Part shown: positions 1 through 8,146 of the stretch, piece by piece | Position numbering within the stretch: the first letter of the stretch is position 1 | How the letters are laid out: each line of letters begins with the position of its first letter | Source of the DNA: Salinispora fenicalii | Lineage (GTDB): Bacteria > Actinomycetota > Actinomycetes > Mycobacteriales > Micromonosporaceae | NCBI RefSeq assembly: GCF_000514815.1 | Contig: NZ_KI911471.1 | Span: forward strand, 62,001 to 126,000 | DNA: 64,000 nt | Reading direction: 5' to 3' | Made by a program: the position numbers and the translations under genes | Notes under the pieces: model-generated | Told to the model about the DNA's origin: nothing | The model's input: only the letters and a program-made list of their open reading frames with translations | Database searches by the model: none

Positions 1-1143
1 GTTTCGGCGCTGCTCGGCCACTGAGTCACCGCCGAGCTTCTCCACCGCCGCCTCGGCCAGCACCAGCGCCACCATCGCCTCGGCGACGACCCCCGCGGCC
101 GGCACCGCGCACACGTCCGAACGCTGGTTGATCGCGGTGGCCGGCTCGCCGGAGGTGATATCCACCGTCGACAGCGCGCGGTTCAGGGAGGAGATCGGCT
201 TCATCGCGGCCCGCACCCGCAACGGCTCACCGGTGGTGATGCCCCCTTCCAGGCCGCCGGCCCGGTCGGTGACGCGCCGGACCCCGGTCGCGGTGGGGAT
301 GATCTCGTCGTGCGCGACGGAACCCCGGGAACGCGCCTGCTGCCAGCCGTCGCCGATCTCCACCCCCTTGATCGCCTGAATCGACATCAGCGCGGTGGCC
401 AGCCGGGCGTCCAGTTTCCGATCCCACTGGACGTGGCTGCCGAGCCCCGGGGGCACCCCGTAGGCCAGCACCTCGACCACGCCGCCAAGCGTGTCGGCGT
501 CCTTCTTCGCCGCGTCGACCTCGGCGACCATCCGGCCGCTCGCCTCCGGGTCCAGACAACGCAGCGGATCCGCGTCGATCCGCTCGGCGTCGGCCGGGCT
601 GGGTCGCAGTCCCGGCTTCGTGGCGACTGTCCCCAGCTCCACGACGTGCGAGACGATCTCGATGCCCAGTGCCTGCCGGAGCAGGGCCTTGGCAACAGTG
701 CCGACGGCGACCCGGGCCGCCGTCTCTCGGGCGCTGGCCCGCTCGAGGATCGGGCGGGCATCGGTGTGCCCGTACTTCTGCATGCCGGCGAGGTCGGCAT
801 GCCCCGGTCGGGGACGGGTCAGCGGCGCGTTGCGGGCCTGCCCGGCCAGCTCCGCCGAGTCGACCGGGTCGGGGGCCATCACCGTGCGCCACTTGGGCCA
901 CTCGGAGTTGCCGATCCGGATCGCCACCGGACTGCCCAAGGTCACCCCGTGCCGCAGCCCACCAATGATCTCGACCTCGTCCTGCTCGAACGCCATCCGG
1001 GCACCACGCCCGTAGCCGAGTCGACGCCGGGCCAGCTCACCAGCGATCTCCTCGGTGGTCACCTCGACCCCGGCCGGTACCCCCTCGAGCAACGCGACGA
1101 GAGCGGGACCGTGCGATTCCCCTGCAGTCAACCAGCGCAACAC
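1..1143 (-). CDS. aroC: Chorismate synthase, 3' end cut by window
   Basis: Converts 5-enolpyruvylshikimate-3-phosphate to chorismate with reduced FMN, the last common step of aromatic amino acid synthesis in the cytoplasm. Exactly 381 codons are visible on the minus strand; about ten more residues should lie beyond position 1. The start is GTG at 1143-1141, giving VLRWLTAGESHG, with the family ESHG motif at residues 9-12. Further on are the Arg-rich FMN/substrate segment RRRLGYGRGARM and HADLAGMQKYG, and near the C-terminus RSDVCAVPAAGVV. aroE lies 15 kb away at 16486; the two are usually close in actinobacteria, so the DNA between looks inserted. The 180 bp before the start is a divergent promoter region shared with the antiporter gene. 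Confidence 0.95.
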   Translation of the reverse strand, partial: MLRWLTAGESHGPALVALLEGVPAGVEVTTEEIAGELARRRLGYGRGARMAFEQDEVEIIGGLRHGVTLGSPVAIRIGNSEWPKWRTVMAPDPVDSAELAGQARNAPLTRPRPGHADLAGMQKYGHTDARPILERASARETAARVAVGTVAKALLRQALGIEIVSHVVELGTVATKPGLRPSPADAERIDADPLRCLDPEASGRMVAEVDAAKKDADTLGGVVEVLAYGVPPGLGSHVQWDRKLDARLATALMSIQAIKGVEIGDGWQQARSRGSVAHDEIIPTATGVRRVTDRAGGLEGGITTGEPLRVRAAMKPISSLNRALSTVDITSGEPATAINQRSDVCAVPAAGVVAEAMVALVLAEAAVEKLGGDSVAEQRRN

Positions 1144-1325
1144 AACGGCCAGTCTGGCACGTCTGGTCGGCGCTACGTGCCACACCCGCCCCGTTCCGCC
1201 CAGCGGACACGACTGTCCGCGAGCCGGTCACGATCACGCCGTTGGCGGCGAATCCGTACGATCATGGCGGCCTCCCGGAAGTCTGGTCGACAACGACGTG
1301 GTTTCGACCCACCCCGGAGGCTCCG

Positions 1326-2561
1326 GTGCTGCTCCTCGCGTTCGCAGCCGTGCTGCTGCTGGCCGTCCTCCTCTCCAGCCTCGCGCACCGCAGCATCCTC
1401 TCCACCGCCGTGCTCTTCCTCCTGGCCGGCTTCCTCCTCGGTCCAGACACCACCGGTGTCCTGGAGATCACCGCCGACAGCGAGATCGTCGCCGGCCTCG
1501 CCGAGCTGGCGCTCTTCACCGTGCTCTTCACCGACGGCATGCGAGTCGGCTTCGCCGACCTGCGCTCGGCGTGGCGGCTACCCGGGCGGGCGCTCGGCTG
1601 GGGGCTGCCGCTGACCCTGGGGATCACCGCCGTGTTGGCGCACTACGTGGCCGGGCTCGACTGGCCGGAGGCACTACTGATCGGGGCGGTCCTCGCCCCC
1701 ACCGACCCGGTCTTCGCCGCCGCGCTGGTCGGCAACGTGGGCGTTCCGCGCCGACTGCGGCACCTGCTCAACGTCGAATCCGGCATCAACGACGGCCTTG
1801 CGTTGCCGTTCGTCATCCTCTTCCTCGCAGTTGTCGAGGGCTCCGACGACCTGCACCTCGACGAGTTGGGCATCGAGCTACTCCTGGGCCTGGTGATCGG
1901 GGTGGCGGTGCCATGGCTGGCCCTGCGGCTGGAGAAGGGGCGGTACTTCTCCGCCTCCACCCAGTACGAGCCCCTCAACGGCGTGGCGATCGGCCTGTTG
2001 GTACTCGCGCTGGGGCTGATCACCCACGCCAACCTGTTCCTCGCCGCGTTCGCCGCCGGCATCACCGTGGCCACCTTCGGCGAACGACAGCGGGAGAGCT
2101 TCGAACACTTCGGCGAGCTGATCGCCGAAGTGTTCAAGCTCGCCGCACTGCTGGTGTTCGGCGCCCTGATCTCGGTGCAGTTCCTCAGTGAAATCAACTG
2201 GACCGGCTGGCTCTTCGCGGTGTTGGCCATCGTGGTAGCCCGCCCGCTCGCGCTCGCGGTGTCGTTCCTCGGCTCGAAGCTGAGCCGCACCGAGCAGTTC
2301 GCCGCCATGTGGTTCGGCCCAAAGGGTTTCGCCTCGGTGGTCTACGGTCTGCTCGTGCTCCAGGCCGGCATCGCCGCAGGAGACCAGGTATTCCACCTGG
2401 TGGCGCTGACCGTCGTGTTGTCGATCCTGGCGCACTCGTCAACTGACGTCCTCGTGGCCCGGATCTTCGACCCGGCGATGACCCCCCAGTGGTACGAGCG
2501 GCTGCGGGCGGCCTCCGCCGATCGGCGGGAACGCCGCGGCGACGGGGATCAGCCGCCCTGA
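1326..2561 (+). CDS. Na+/H+ antiporter, CPA1 (NhaP-type)
   Basis: Predicted integral membrane cation/proton exchanger of about 411 residues with some twelve hydrophobic segments. Family motifs are visible: APTDPVFAAALVG, ESGINDGLALPF (the acidic ND motif of CPA1 exchangers) and FGPKGFASVVYGLLVL. The GTG at 1326 is preferred because GGAGG lies five bases upstream and the first hydrophobic helix begins at once; an upstream in-frame TTG at 1242 would add 28 residues but has no ribosome site. The C-terminal tail is short and Arg-rich. The gene diverges from aroC and converges on a DUF1990 relic. Ion specificity cannot be read from the sequence. Confidence 0.88.
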   Translation: MLLLAFAAVLLLAVLLSSLAHRSILSTAVLFLLAGFLLGPDTTGVLEITADSEIVAGLAELALFTVLFTDGMRVGFADLRSAWRLPGRALGWGLPLTLGITAVLAHYVAGLDWPEALLIGAVLAPTDPVFAAALVGNVGVPRRLRHLLNVESGINDGLALPFVILFLAVVEGSDDLHLDELGIELLLGLVIGVAVPWLALRLEKGRYFSASTQYEPLNGVAIGLLVLALGLITHANLFLAAFAAGITVATFGERQRESFEHFGELIAEVFKLAALLVFGALISVQFLSEINWTGWLFAVLAIVVARPLALAVSFLGSKLSRTEQFAAMWFGPKGFASVVYGLLVLQAGIAAGDQVFHLVALTVVLSILAHSSTDVLVARIFDPAMTPQWYERLRAASADRRERRGDGDQPP

Positions 2562-2640
2562 GTCCGCTTCGCGGGATTCCGGGACGGCTACCGGAATGAT
2601 CGGAGCTTTCGTCCACCAGAGCCCAGAGCACAGCCCGCTG

Positions 2641-2865
2641 TCAATCGGCACATGACAGGGACCTCATCGCGCCAAGATATCTCCGCGTTATTAGGTCCTG
2701 CACGAGCCGACCCACAGGACCAGCCATTCGCGCAGGGAGTGAATCTGGCCGCGAAAATGCACGCACCTCGAAATACACCTGGCCCCCGGCACCCCGACGA
2801 ACCAGAAATGCCTCCTCGCCGCACTCCGGGTGCCCCGACAACGTACCGTAGGCGAACCCCGCACC
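2641..2865 (-). pseudogene. DUF1990-family relic (C-terminal part only)
   Basis: The minus-strand frame reads GFAYGTLSGHPECGEEAFLV, then VYFEVRAFSRPDSL and a GPVGRLVQ...TRRYLGAMR ending. As I recall the family, this is the typical C-terminal half of DUF1990 (YndJ/UPF0548-like) proteins. No matching N-terminal half is visible; the upstream frame is unrelated Gly/Ser-rich sequence, so this looks like a truncated remnant. The rest of the gene-poor stretch 2562-3013 holds nothing else I can support: the overlapping frames are short, Arg/Pro-rich and without ribosome sites. Confidence 0.5.
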
Positions 2866-3013
2866 CAAGCCCCCAGCAGGACATCTATACCCGACTCCGG
2901 TCTCATCGTCCCATACCTTCGCAGAGCCAGAACTCTGCGGCCGTTCTCCGAGTACCCCGGCCACAGAAACGATGCCTGCACCGCGACTAGCGAAACAGGC
3001 ACCGCTACTGCAA

Positions 3014-4183
3014 TCAGCTATCCGCAAAGCTACGAAGCACCCGGCGTAAAAGTTCTTCTTTGTCGAGACTTAGATTCGTCAGAAGCCGCGCGGCAGCACC
3101 GCCTTCTTGTAGCGCTGCCGCGAGGAGATGAGATGTCCCAGCGTCGTGGTGTCCGCATTCCCGAGCGATGCTGGTTGCCTGGTCCATATTGCGAACCGCC
3201 GCAGTACTCCACAGCGGGTCTCCGGGTCTACCGGTATCCCAGAATCGAGTAGCGGACTCGCTGACAGGTAGCGTCTCTCGCTCTACCTCGGCAAGCAATT
3301 CGGCCACCGACTGCGCCCTTGTAAAGTCGAAGCCGGCTTCGATCAACAGTCGGCCACCCTGATTGTGTGGCAGGAATGGTGTCCGCAACCGCTCACCGAC
3401 GGCCCCCAGTTGTACGTCGAGATTTACGATCGCCAGCAACACGGAGCTACTCTGGACAACGTCGTGCCCGACAAGAACTGTCTGGCGCATCACCTCACGT
3501 TCCAAGCATGCCAGGATAGGACCGCCCCACCTGGCTTCCCGGCTCGTAAAGCGGGCCACCAGCGCCGGAATCCAGCGCACCAGCCAAGGCCCACGACTCT
3601 GGGCAGCCCCGGCCACCCGCATCGCATCGATCAGCGGAACGAAGGGCGCGGGCTCAACGCCGAGATCGGCAGCTCCGATCTGCCGCCGAACGGCTGCCAC
3701 AGTTACACCGACACGTTCGGTGAGCGCGGTGACCGACGGTTCGGCCGGGTCGAGTAGCCCGAGCAGTAGGTGTGGTACGTCGAGTCGGCTCACCCCGGCT
3801 GCCCGGGCCAAGTCGGTAGACCGGACCAATGCCGCGCCAACCGACCCCGACCACACCGGCACGATGTCGCACGCGGGAGCCGGGTTGGCACGGCGCACCC
3901 ACCAGCTGGCTTCTCTTAACACCCCGGCATATCCAGCTCCGCTGGACCCGGCTGCAACTGTGGCTTCCTGATCCTCGCGCATCGGTATCGCCGTGCGAGC
4001 CTCGGCGATTTTCGGGCCCAGAAGTCGGGCGGCCCGGTCGTCGTTACGTGCAGCTGCCACGAGCAGTTGGCTGGGCACCACCACTCTACGGCCATCGGTC
4101 AACGCGTAGTAGTAGGCGGCTCTAAGCACGTCGGCGACCTCCGCGCCCACGCCGACAGGCGGATAGGCATCCTCGGGCATCAT
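3014..4183 (-). CDS. Stand-alone protein with four Clp_N-like repeats
   Basis: About 389 residues, made almost entirely of segments like the Clp R/ClpN substrate-recognition domain of ClpA/ClpC. Four units can be drawn: about 18-65 (LRAAYYYALTDGRRVVVPSQ), 120-175 (LARAAGVSRLDVPHLLLGLL), a degenerate one about 220-300, and 330-385 (ATSIARECGHHDAGTSHLLA). There is no Walker A or B motif, so it is not a Clp ATPase; binding of degron-like peptides or of a Clp partner is inference. The ATG at 4183 forms an ATGA overlap with the stop of the small upstream ORF and has GAGGGG about nine bases before it; an upstream GTG (4213) is possible. Base composition is visibly less GC-rich than the neighbours, and a rare TTA leucine codon sits near the 3' end. 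Confidence 0.72.
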   Translation of the reverse strand: MMPEDAYPPVGVGAEVADVLRAAYYYALTDGRRVVVPSQLLVAAARNDDRAARLLGPKIAEARTAIPMREDQEATVAAGSSGAGYAGVLREASWWVRRANPAPACDIVPVWSGSVGAALVRSTDLARAAGVSRLDVPHLLLGLLDPAEPSVTALTERVGVTVAAVRRQIGAADLGVEPAPFVPLIDAMRVAGAAQSRGPWLVRWIPALVARFTSREARWGGPILACLEREVMRQTVLVGHDVVQSSSVLLAIVNLDVQLGAVGERLRTPFLPHNQGGRLLIEAGFDFTRAQSVAELLAEVERETLPVSESATRFWDTGRPGDPLWSTAAVRNMDQATSIARECGHHDAGTSHLLAAALQEGGAAARLLTNLSLDKEELLRRVLRSFADS

Positions 4184-4464
4184 GAGTACTTGCCCCTCGG
4201 GAAGCAACGCCACCTCGTTACTGCACCGAACACAAATCCTGCTGTAAATGCAATCGCCTTACTCCTATAACCACCATAGCGTACGTTACTCATCGCGGTA
4301 TATAAGGCTCTTCCGCAATCCAAACCACGCTTAACCCGCTCGTTGGAGGAATAAACCTTTGCCTTGCCAACCGCCCACCAGTAGGCCCGCCACAGGTACC
4401 TTCCCGGTCTAGTAGCCAGGTACTTGAGTGCAGGCTTCCCGTCGCGCCCTTCGTTTGGCGCCAA
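4180..4464 (-). CDS. Small hypothetical protein upstream of Clp_N-repeat gene
   Basis: Up to 94 residues; I do not recognise it. It is basic and aromatic in the first half (RYLWRAYWWAVGKAK) and has a short hydrophobic stretch near the C-terminus (AIAFTAGFVFGAV), which might touch a membrane. The stop TGA overlaps the ATG of the Clp_N-repeat gene, so the two are probably translationally coupled. The only upstream in-frame start is TTG at 4464, inside a 22-bp palindrome and without a ribosome site, so the true start may be further in (for example ATG at residue 58). Codon use is atypical for this genome (TTA, AGA and AGG present), which suggests transfer. Confidence 0.45.
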   Translation of the reverse strand: MAPNEGRDGKPALKYLATRPGRYLWRAYWWAVGKAKVYSSNERVKRGLDCGRALYTAMSNVRYGGYRSKAIAFTAGFVFGAVTRWRCFPRGKYS

Positions 4465-4513
4465 ACGAAGAAGGTGAGTCCACTAGACGAAATCTCAATG
4501 AATGAAGTGCCAT
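4409..4513 (-). CDS. Possible 34-residue leader ORF
   Basis: An ATG at 4513-4511 preceded by AAGGAG eight bases upstream opens 34 codons (MALHSLRFRLVDSPSSFGAK..., ending VPGY) before TAG at 4409. It overlaps the start of the 94-codon ORF in another frame and spans the 22-bp palindrome. The ribosome site is better than that of the longer ORF, so it could be a regulatory leader, or the first ORF of the unit. No homolog is recognised; it may be chance. Confidence 0.25.
   Translation of the reverse strand: MALHSLRFRLVDSPSSFGAKRRARREACTQVPGY
4449..4470. repeat. Perfect 22-bp palindrome (candidate operator)
   Basis: CTTCGTTTGGC followed directly by its reverse complement GCCAAACGAAG; all 22 bases pair and the flanking bases do not. 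With no loop and no T-run it is a better dimeric-protein operator than a terminator. It lies at the 5' end of the small ORF/Clp_N-repeat unit. Confidence 0.6.
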
Positions 4514-4593
4514 CGAACGAACTCCTTATCTACTACGTCAACAGGGGTTGCTGCTCTCACGGCTGGTATGGGATGAGTGGGTGGGTCTGTGAC

Positions 4594-5532
4594 CTAGATT
4601 CCCCGGCCGCGCTTGTGCAGCGTGCGCAGCACCGCGTCCGCCCGGACCACCCGCCCGGCCACCGCGAGCGCCAGGTAGGCCCGTGGCTCGCGCGGATTGA
4701 ACCGGAGGGTGCGGTGGGCCCAGCTCAGCGCGCCCTGGCGGTCACCGGACGCGGCGCGCGCGAAGGCGATCTGCCCCGCCACCCGGGCCGCACCGGCCGG
4801 CTGGGTGCCGAACTCCGGGTAGCGCTCCAGCAGCCACTGCAACGCCTCCGAGATGGTGTCCCAGCGCTGCGCGAAGTACGACCGTTTGTGCCAACGCACC
4901 AGCACCAGCGGGGTGCGCAGATTGACCAACGGTGCGCTGCGGGCGGCCCGCAGCAGAAACTCGTAGTCCTCCGCGTAGCTGCCCGGAATCTCCTCGTCGA
5001 CCAGCCCGAAGCCGTCGTGGAGAGCTGCGGCGCGGATGAGGAACGTCGACGGGTGCAGCTCGGTCATCCGATCCCGCAGCAGGTCGGCGAAGGTGATCCG
5101 GTCACGGGACAACGACCGATCAACGGTGTGTCCGTCGTAGCTCACGCGGATGCCACACGAGACGAACTCGGCGCCCGGAGTGGTGGTGAGCGCCGCAACC
5201 TGTGCCGACAGCTTGTCGGGCAGCCACTCGTCGTCGTCGTCGCAGAAGGCGATCAACTCGCCGGTGGCGGCCAGGGTGCCGGTGTTGCGGGCACCCGCGA
5301 GGCCGGGAGTCCGGCCGTTCTCGGTGATCCGGACCAGTCGACCCGGTCGGGACAGCTCGGTCAGGGTCGGATCCGGCTCCGAACGGTCGTACACGACGAC
5401 CACCTCGAGCTCACCCGGATAGTCCTGGTCGAGGATGGTGCGGACCGCGGCCCGCAGCAACTCCGGGCGGTCCCGGGTGGGCACCACGGCACTCACCTTC
5501 GGCAGTGCGGTCACCTGCGGCAGTGCGGTCAT
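4594..5532 (-). CDS. Family 2 glycosyltransferase
   Basis: About 312 residues with a GT-A fold N-terminus: VSAVVPTRDRPELLRAA near residue 11 (nucleotide-sugar binding) and AFCDDDDEWLPDKL near residue 100 (the DXD metal/nucleotide motif). The last 80 residues are a helical extension (GALSWAHRTLRFNPREPRAY), TPR-like, common in polysaccharide GT2 enzymes. The ATG at 5532 overlaps the stop of the Alg13-like gene (ATGA), so it is the last gene of the polysaccharide operon. It probably adds a sugar to the lipid-linked repeat unit on the inner face of the membrane. Donor and acceptor are unknown. Confidence 0.85.
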   Translation of the reverse strand: MTALPQVTALPKVSAVVPTRDRPELLRAAVRTILDQDYPGELEVVVVYDRSEPDPTLTELSRPGRLVRITENGRTPGLAGARNTGTLAATGELIAFCDDDDEWLPDKLSAQVAALTTTPGAEFVSCGIRVSYDGHTVDRSLSRDRITFADLLRDRMTELHPSTFLIRAAALHDGFGLVDEEIPGSYAEDYEFLLRAARSAPLVNLRTPLVLVRWHKRSYFAQRWDTISEALQWLLERYPEFGTQPAGAARVAGQIAFARAASGDRQGALSWAHRTLRFNPREPRAYLALAVAGRVVRADAVLRTLHKRGRGI

Positions 5533-6185
5533 CCTCGCGCTCCACTCCGGGGCGACCGTGACCACGGCCGCCACCATCCTCGTCGGCCGTTCGCCGCGAC
5601 CACCAGGTCTTCCACGATCTCCCCGACCCGGGCCACGGCGGCCGCCCGCGCCCGGGCCGAATCGGGGTCGGCCCGGACGACGAACCGGGACGGCTCGGCC
5701 AGGCCAGCGGTGAGCGCCGCCACCAGCGCCGCCCGGGTCTCGCACACCACCACCAGGCCCGCCGCCCCGAGTCGCCGCGCGAACCGCAGCTGGTGGTCGT
5801 CAACGTGCTCGCCGTGGGACGGATCCCGGGGGACCACGATCGGCACCCGGCCATGCCGCCGCGCCTCCAGGATGGTGGCCGGGCCGCCGTGACAGATCAC
5901 GAGGTCGGCCGCGGAGATCGCCGTTTGAAGCTCAGCGTGCCCCAGGAAGGGAACCGCCCCGGGAACGTCGTCCGCTCCGGTGTGACCATGTTGGACGGAC
6001 AGCACTACTCGATCGGAGACTGTGGGTTGCCAACTCCGAAGCCAATCGACCAGCCGGTCAAACGGGTGCTTGTCGGTACCGACCATGACCAACACCTGCG
6101 CCCGACCGACACCAGACCGATTCCGTTGCCGGGGAACACGACCGAACTCGGACCCCACCGGCGCTACGACTCGCTCCGTACTCAC
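5529..6185 (-). CDS. Alg13/PssE-like glycosyltransferase catalytic subunit
   Basis: About 218 residues resembling the C-terminal, nucleotide-sugar-binding half of GT28 enzymes such as MurG: VLVMVGTDKHPFDRLVDWL near the start, FLGHAELQTAISAADLVICH, then GGPATILEARRHGRVPIVVP and HVDDHQLRFARRL. In bacteria such proteins (PssE, CpsG) pair with a membrane-anchored Alg14-like partner, which is the next gene upstream. The GTG at 6185 is chosen because GGAGGGGGG lies about five bases before it; the open frame itself extends further upstream. Its stop overlaps the start of the GT2 gene. Confidence 0.82.
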   Translation of the reverse strand: MSTERVVAPVGSEFGRVPRQRNRSGVGRAQVLVMVGTDKHPFDRLVDWLRSWQPTVSDRVVLSVQHGHTGADDVPGAVPFLGHAELQTAISAADLVICHGGPATILEARRHGRVPIVVPRDPSHGEHVDDHQLRFARRLGAAGLVVVCETRAALVAALTAGLAEPSRFVVRADPDSARARAAAVARVGEIVEDLVVAANGRRGWWRPWSRSPRSGARG

Positions 6186-6256
6186 CGAATCCCCCCTCCA
6201 CCCGGGTTGACGAAACCTGGCATCGCGCGTCGTCGCGCCGCCCGCACTCTCCACGC

Positions 6257-6739
6257 TCACAGCAGCGGCCCCACCACAGTCGCCTCCGGGTAGTGCCGAC
6301 GTTGCTCCTCCCACTGCACAAGCATCGCGGACAGGAACGGGCGACACAGGCGCGCGGTCAGGGTCGGGGTGTCGATCCGGTCGTACACCTCGACATAGAC
6401 GGTGGGAATTCGCCGCAGCCAGGCGAACACCACGAACGGCACCGCAACCCCGGCTCCAGTCGTCACCACCGCCGCCACCCGACGCCGCCGCAGCACCCGC
6501 ACCGCCAGGAGCGCGTTGCGCACCAGGTTGGGCACATTGCGGGTGGTCGGGTGGTGCGCCGAGACAACCTCTTCCCCCGCGAGCTGGGAGAGCGCGTCCG
6601 GGGTGTCGAAGGTTACCCAGCAGCGGTGCCAGCGCTCGTACCAGGAGCGCAGCGCCAGCAGCTGGGCCAAGTGCCCACCGCTCGATCCGACGAGCAGCAG
6701 GACCGGGGAGTCACCGCGACCCTCGGGGTACGTCTCCAT
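6257..6739 (-). CDS. Alg14/PssD-like glycosyltransferase subunit
   Basis: About 160 residues. The N-terminus VLLLVGSSGGHLAQLLAL is the acceptor-side signature of Alg14, PssD and the MurG N-domain, followed by AAVVTTGAGVAVPF and IPTVYVEVYDRIDTPTLTAR. It probably recruits the Alg13-like catalytic half to the membrane, together forming one GT28-type transferase. Start is uncertain: ATG at 6739 (used here) has a weak ribosome site, and ATG at 6769, ten residues earlier, has GGAG four bases upstream. A 40-bp imperfect tandem duplication covers both candidate starts. A 135-bp gap separates it from the upstream phosphotransferase gene. Confidence 0.82.
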   Translation of the reverse strand: METYPEGRGDSPVLLLVGSSGGHLAQLLALRSWYERWHRCWVTFDTPDALSQLAGEEVVSAHHPTTRNVPNLVRNALLAVRVLRRRRVAAVVTTGAGVAVPFVVFAWLRRIPTVYVEVYDRIDTPTLTARLCRPFLSAMLVQWEEQRRHYPEATVVGPLL

Positions 6740-6810
6740 GCAAGCTTCACCGTTCACTTTCTTTTGCATACGGCTCCATGCAAGCCTCATCGACTCTTTT
6801 CGCCTCAGAT
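6731..6810. repeat. Imperfect 40-bp tandem duplication over a start region
   Basis: CTCCATGCAAGC followed by TCA occurs at about 6734-6749 and again at 6774-6789 (17 of 19 bases alike over the core), a 40-base period. On the coding strand each copy contains GCTTGCATGGAG, so the duplication supplies two possible start contexts for the Alg14-like gene. Confidence 0.5.
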
Positions 6811-6874
6811 GCGATCGATGATGTGCGAAAGCAGATCACGTATCGCGCCGTGGGGGCATCGGGCAACCGGGCTG

Positions 6875-8146
6875 TCACCGGTGGTCCCGCTGCCCGAAAA
6901 GCTCCAGCAGAGCGGGGTGCAGCGCGGGGTTCCAACCCGCCCCGGCGTTGGCCAGGCGCCAGGTCCGCAACCACAGCTCCAGCAGGTACGTGTCAGCCAC
7001 CAGACGCTGCCCGGCCCGGTCCAGGCCGAGCGCGTCGCCGTACCGTCGAAGTTGGAGGTCAACAGCGTCGGCCGCGACGGCGGCGGAGGAACCCCGCAGC
7101 ACCAGGGCCCGCTGGAACGCGTCGTGCGCCAGGTCGAAGCCGAGCGGGACGTCCGGGGCGCTGTGCTCCCAGTCCCAGGCGACCAGCCGGCCGGCATCCC
7201 GACCAAGGTTCCACGGAACCCAGTCGCCATGCCAGTGCCCGAACTCGACCCGGGTCTCCCCGTGCCGCGAAGCGAGCCCGGCCACCGCCGCGACCACCCG
7301 GGTATCGGCCGGCATCGTGGCGGCGGCCCGGTGCGCGGTCCGGGTGAGGCGGGCCAGAAAGCTCGATCCGGCCAGTGGCCGACGCCGGGCGGGCGGGTGG
7401 CCCCGGCGAGCCACCGCGAGCACCGCGGCGACCTCGGGCTCGGCGGTGCTGGACAGCCCGCGGACCGCGGGCGGCAGCGGCTCCACCAACGCGACGGAGC
7501 GACCGGCCCACCGAAGCTCGGCCAGCAGTCGCGGCGCCACCGGGTGCTCCGGCACCCGAGCCAGCGCGGGAAGTTCCCGCAGGGCCGCCGCCTCAGTGGT
7601 CACCAGGGCCCGGGTGGCATCGTTCCAGCCGATCTTCGCGAAGCCCAGCGGACGACCTTCCGGGGCGAACAGTTGCAGCGTCGGCTTGTGGTTCGGATCC
7701 GGCGGTCGCACCCCACACGCCGCGTACGCGGGTCCCCAGCCCTGCAGGGCGGCGAGTCGGTGCACGAGCAGCGCCTCGTCCGCGGCGACCGCGTCGGCCG
7801 CTTCGGGCAGCGACACTGTCAGGACCGAGAACCGGGCCAACTCCAGCCCACCGAGCCGGGCGAACCCACCGAGAGCCGCCCGCGCCGCCCGCACCCGGGG
7901 CGGTCGCAGCGCGTTGTACGCCAACAGCGACGCAGCCGTTGCCCGCTTGGAGCCCAGCGGCAACAGAAACCGGGCCCGCTCCACAGAGGGCACAATCGCG
8001 TACCGCGCTACTGCCCGGTGCCCGGTCGGCGGCCGGCCGTCCACGGTGAGCCCGACCCGCTCAACACCGAAGACCGCCCGGGTGACCCAGCCCAACCCGT
8101 CAGTACGGGTACGCGGGTCGGCGGAGGCAGTGACCGATTCAGTCAT
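6875..8146 (-). CDS. Aminoglycoside-phosphotransferase-fold protein in polysaccharide operon
   Basis: About 423 residues. The C-terminal half has the APH/choline-kinase catalytic loop HGDWVPWNLG followed by LVAWDWEHS (metal-binding Asp), so it is probably an ATP-dependent phosphotransferase. The N-terminal 200 residues are less typical, with a basic FLLPLGSKRATAASLL segment. ATG at 8146 overlaps the sulfotransferase stop (ATGA); the frame stays open further upstream, but that part is a shadow. By context the substrate could be a sugar, a lipid-linked intermediate or another small hydroxyl compound; antibiotic resistance is less likely inside this operon. The substrate is unknown. Confidence 0.72.
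   Translation of the reverse strand: MTESVTASADPRTRTDGLGWVTRAVFGVERVGLTVDGRPPTGHRAVARYAIVPSVERARFLLPLGSKRATAASLLAYNALRPPRVRAARAALGGFARLGGLELARFSVLTVSLPEAADAVAADEALLVHRLAALQGWGPAYAACGVRPPDPNHKPTLQLFAPEGRPLGFAKIGWNDATRALVTTEAAALRELPALARVPEHPVAPRLLAELRWAGRSVALVEPLPPAVRGLSSTAEPEVAAVLAVARRGHPPARRRPLAGSSFLARLTRTAHRAAATMPADTRVVAAVAGLASRHGETRVEFGHWHGDWVPWNLGRDAGRLVAWDWEHSAPDVPLGFDLAHDAFQRALVLRGSSAAVAADAVDLQLRRYGDALGLDRAGQRLVADTYLLELWLRTWRLANAGAGWNPALHPALLELFGQRDHR

Noticed and set aside
2691..3002. Alternative gene in the gap after the antiporter
   Set aside because: No ribosome site or domain; the DUF1990-like frame explains the region better.
4474..5892. 472-codon plus-strand open frame
   Set aside because: Lies opposite the GT2 and Alg13-like genes, which have clear motifs; its translation is low complexity.
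6875..8146. Antibiotic-resistance phosphotransferase
   Set aside because: The APH catalytic loop is present, but the gene is embedded in and coupled to a polysaccharide operon, so resistance is not claimed.
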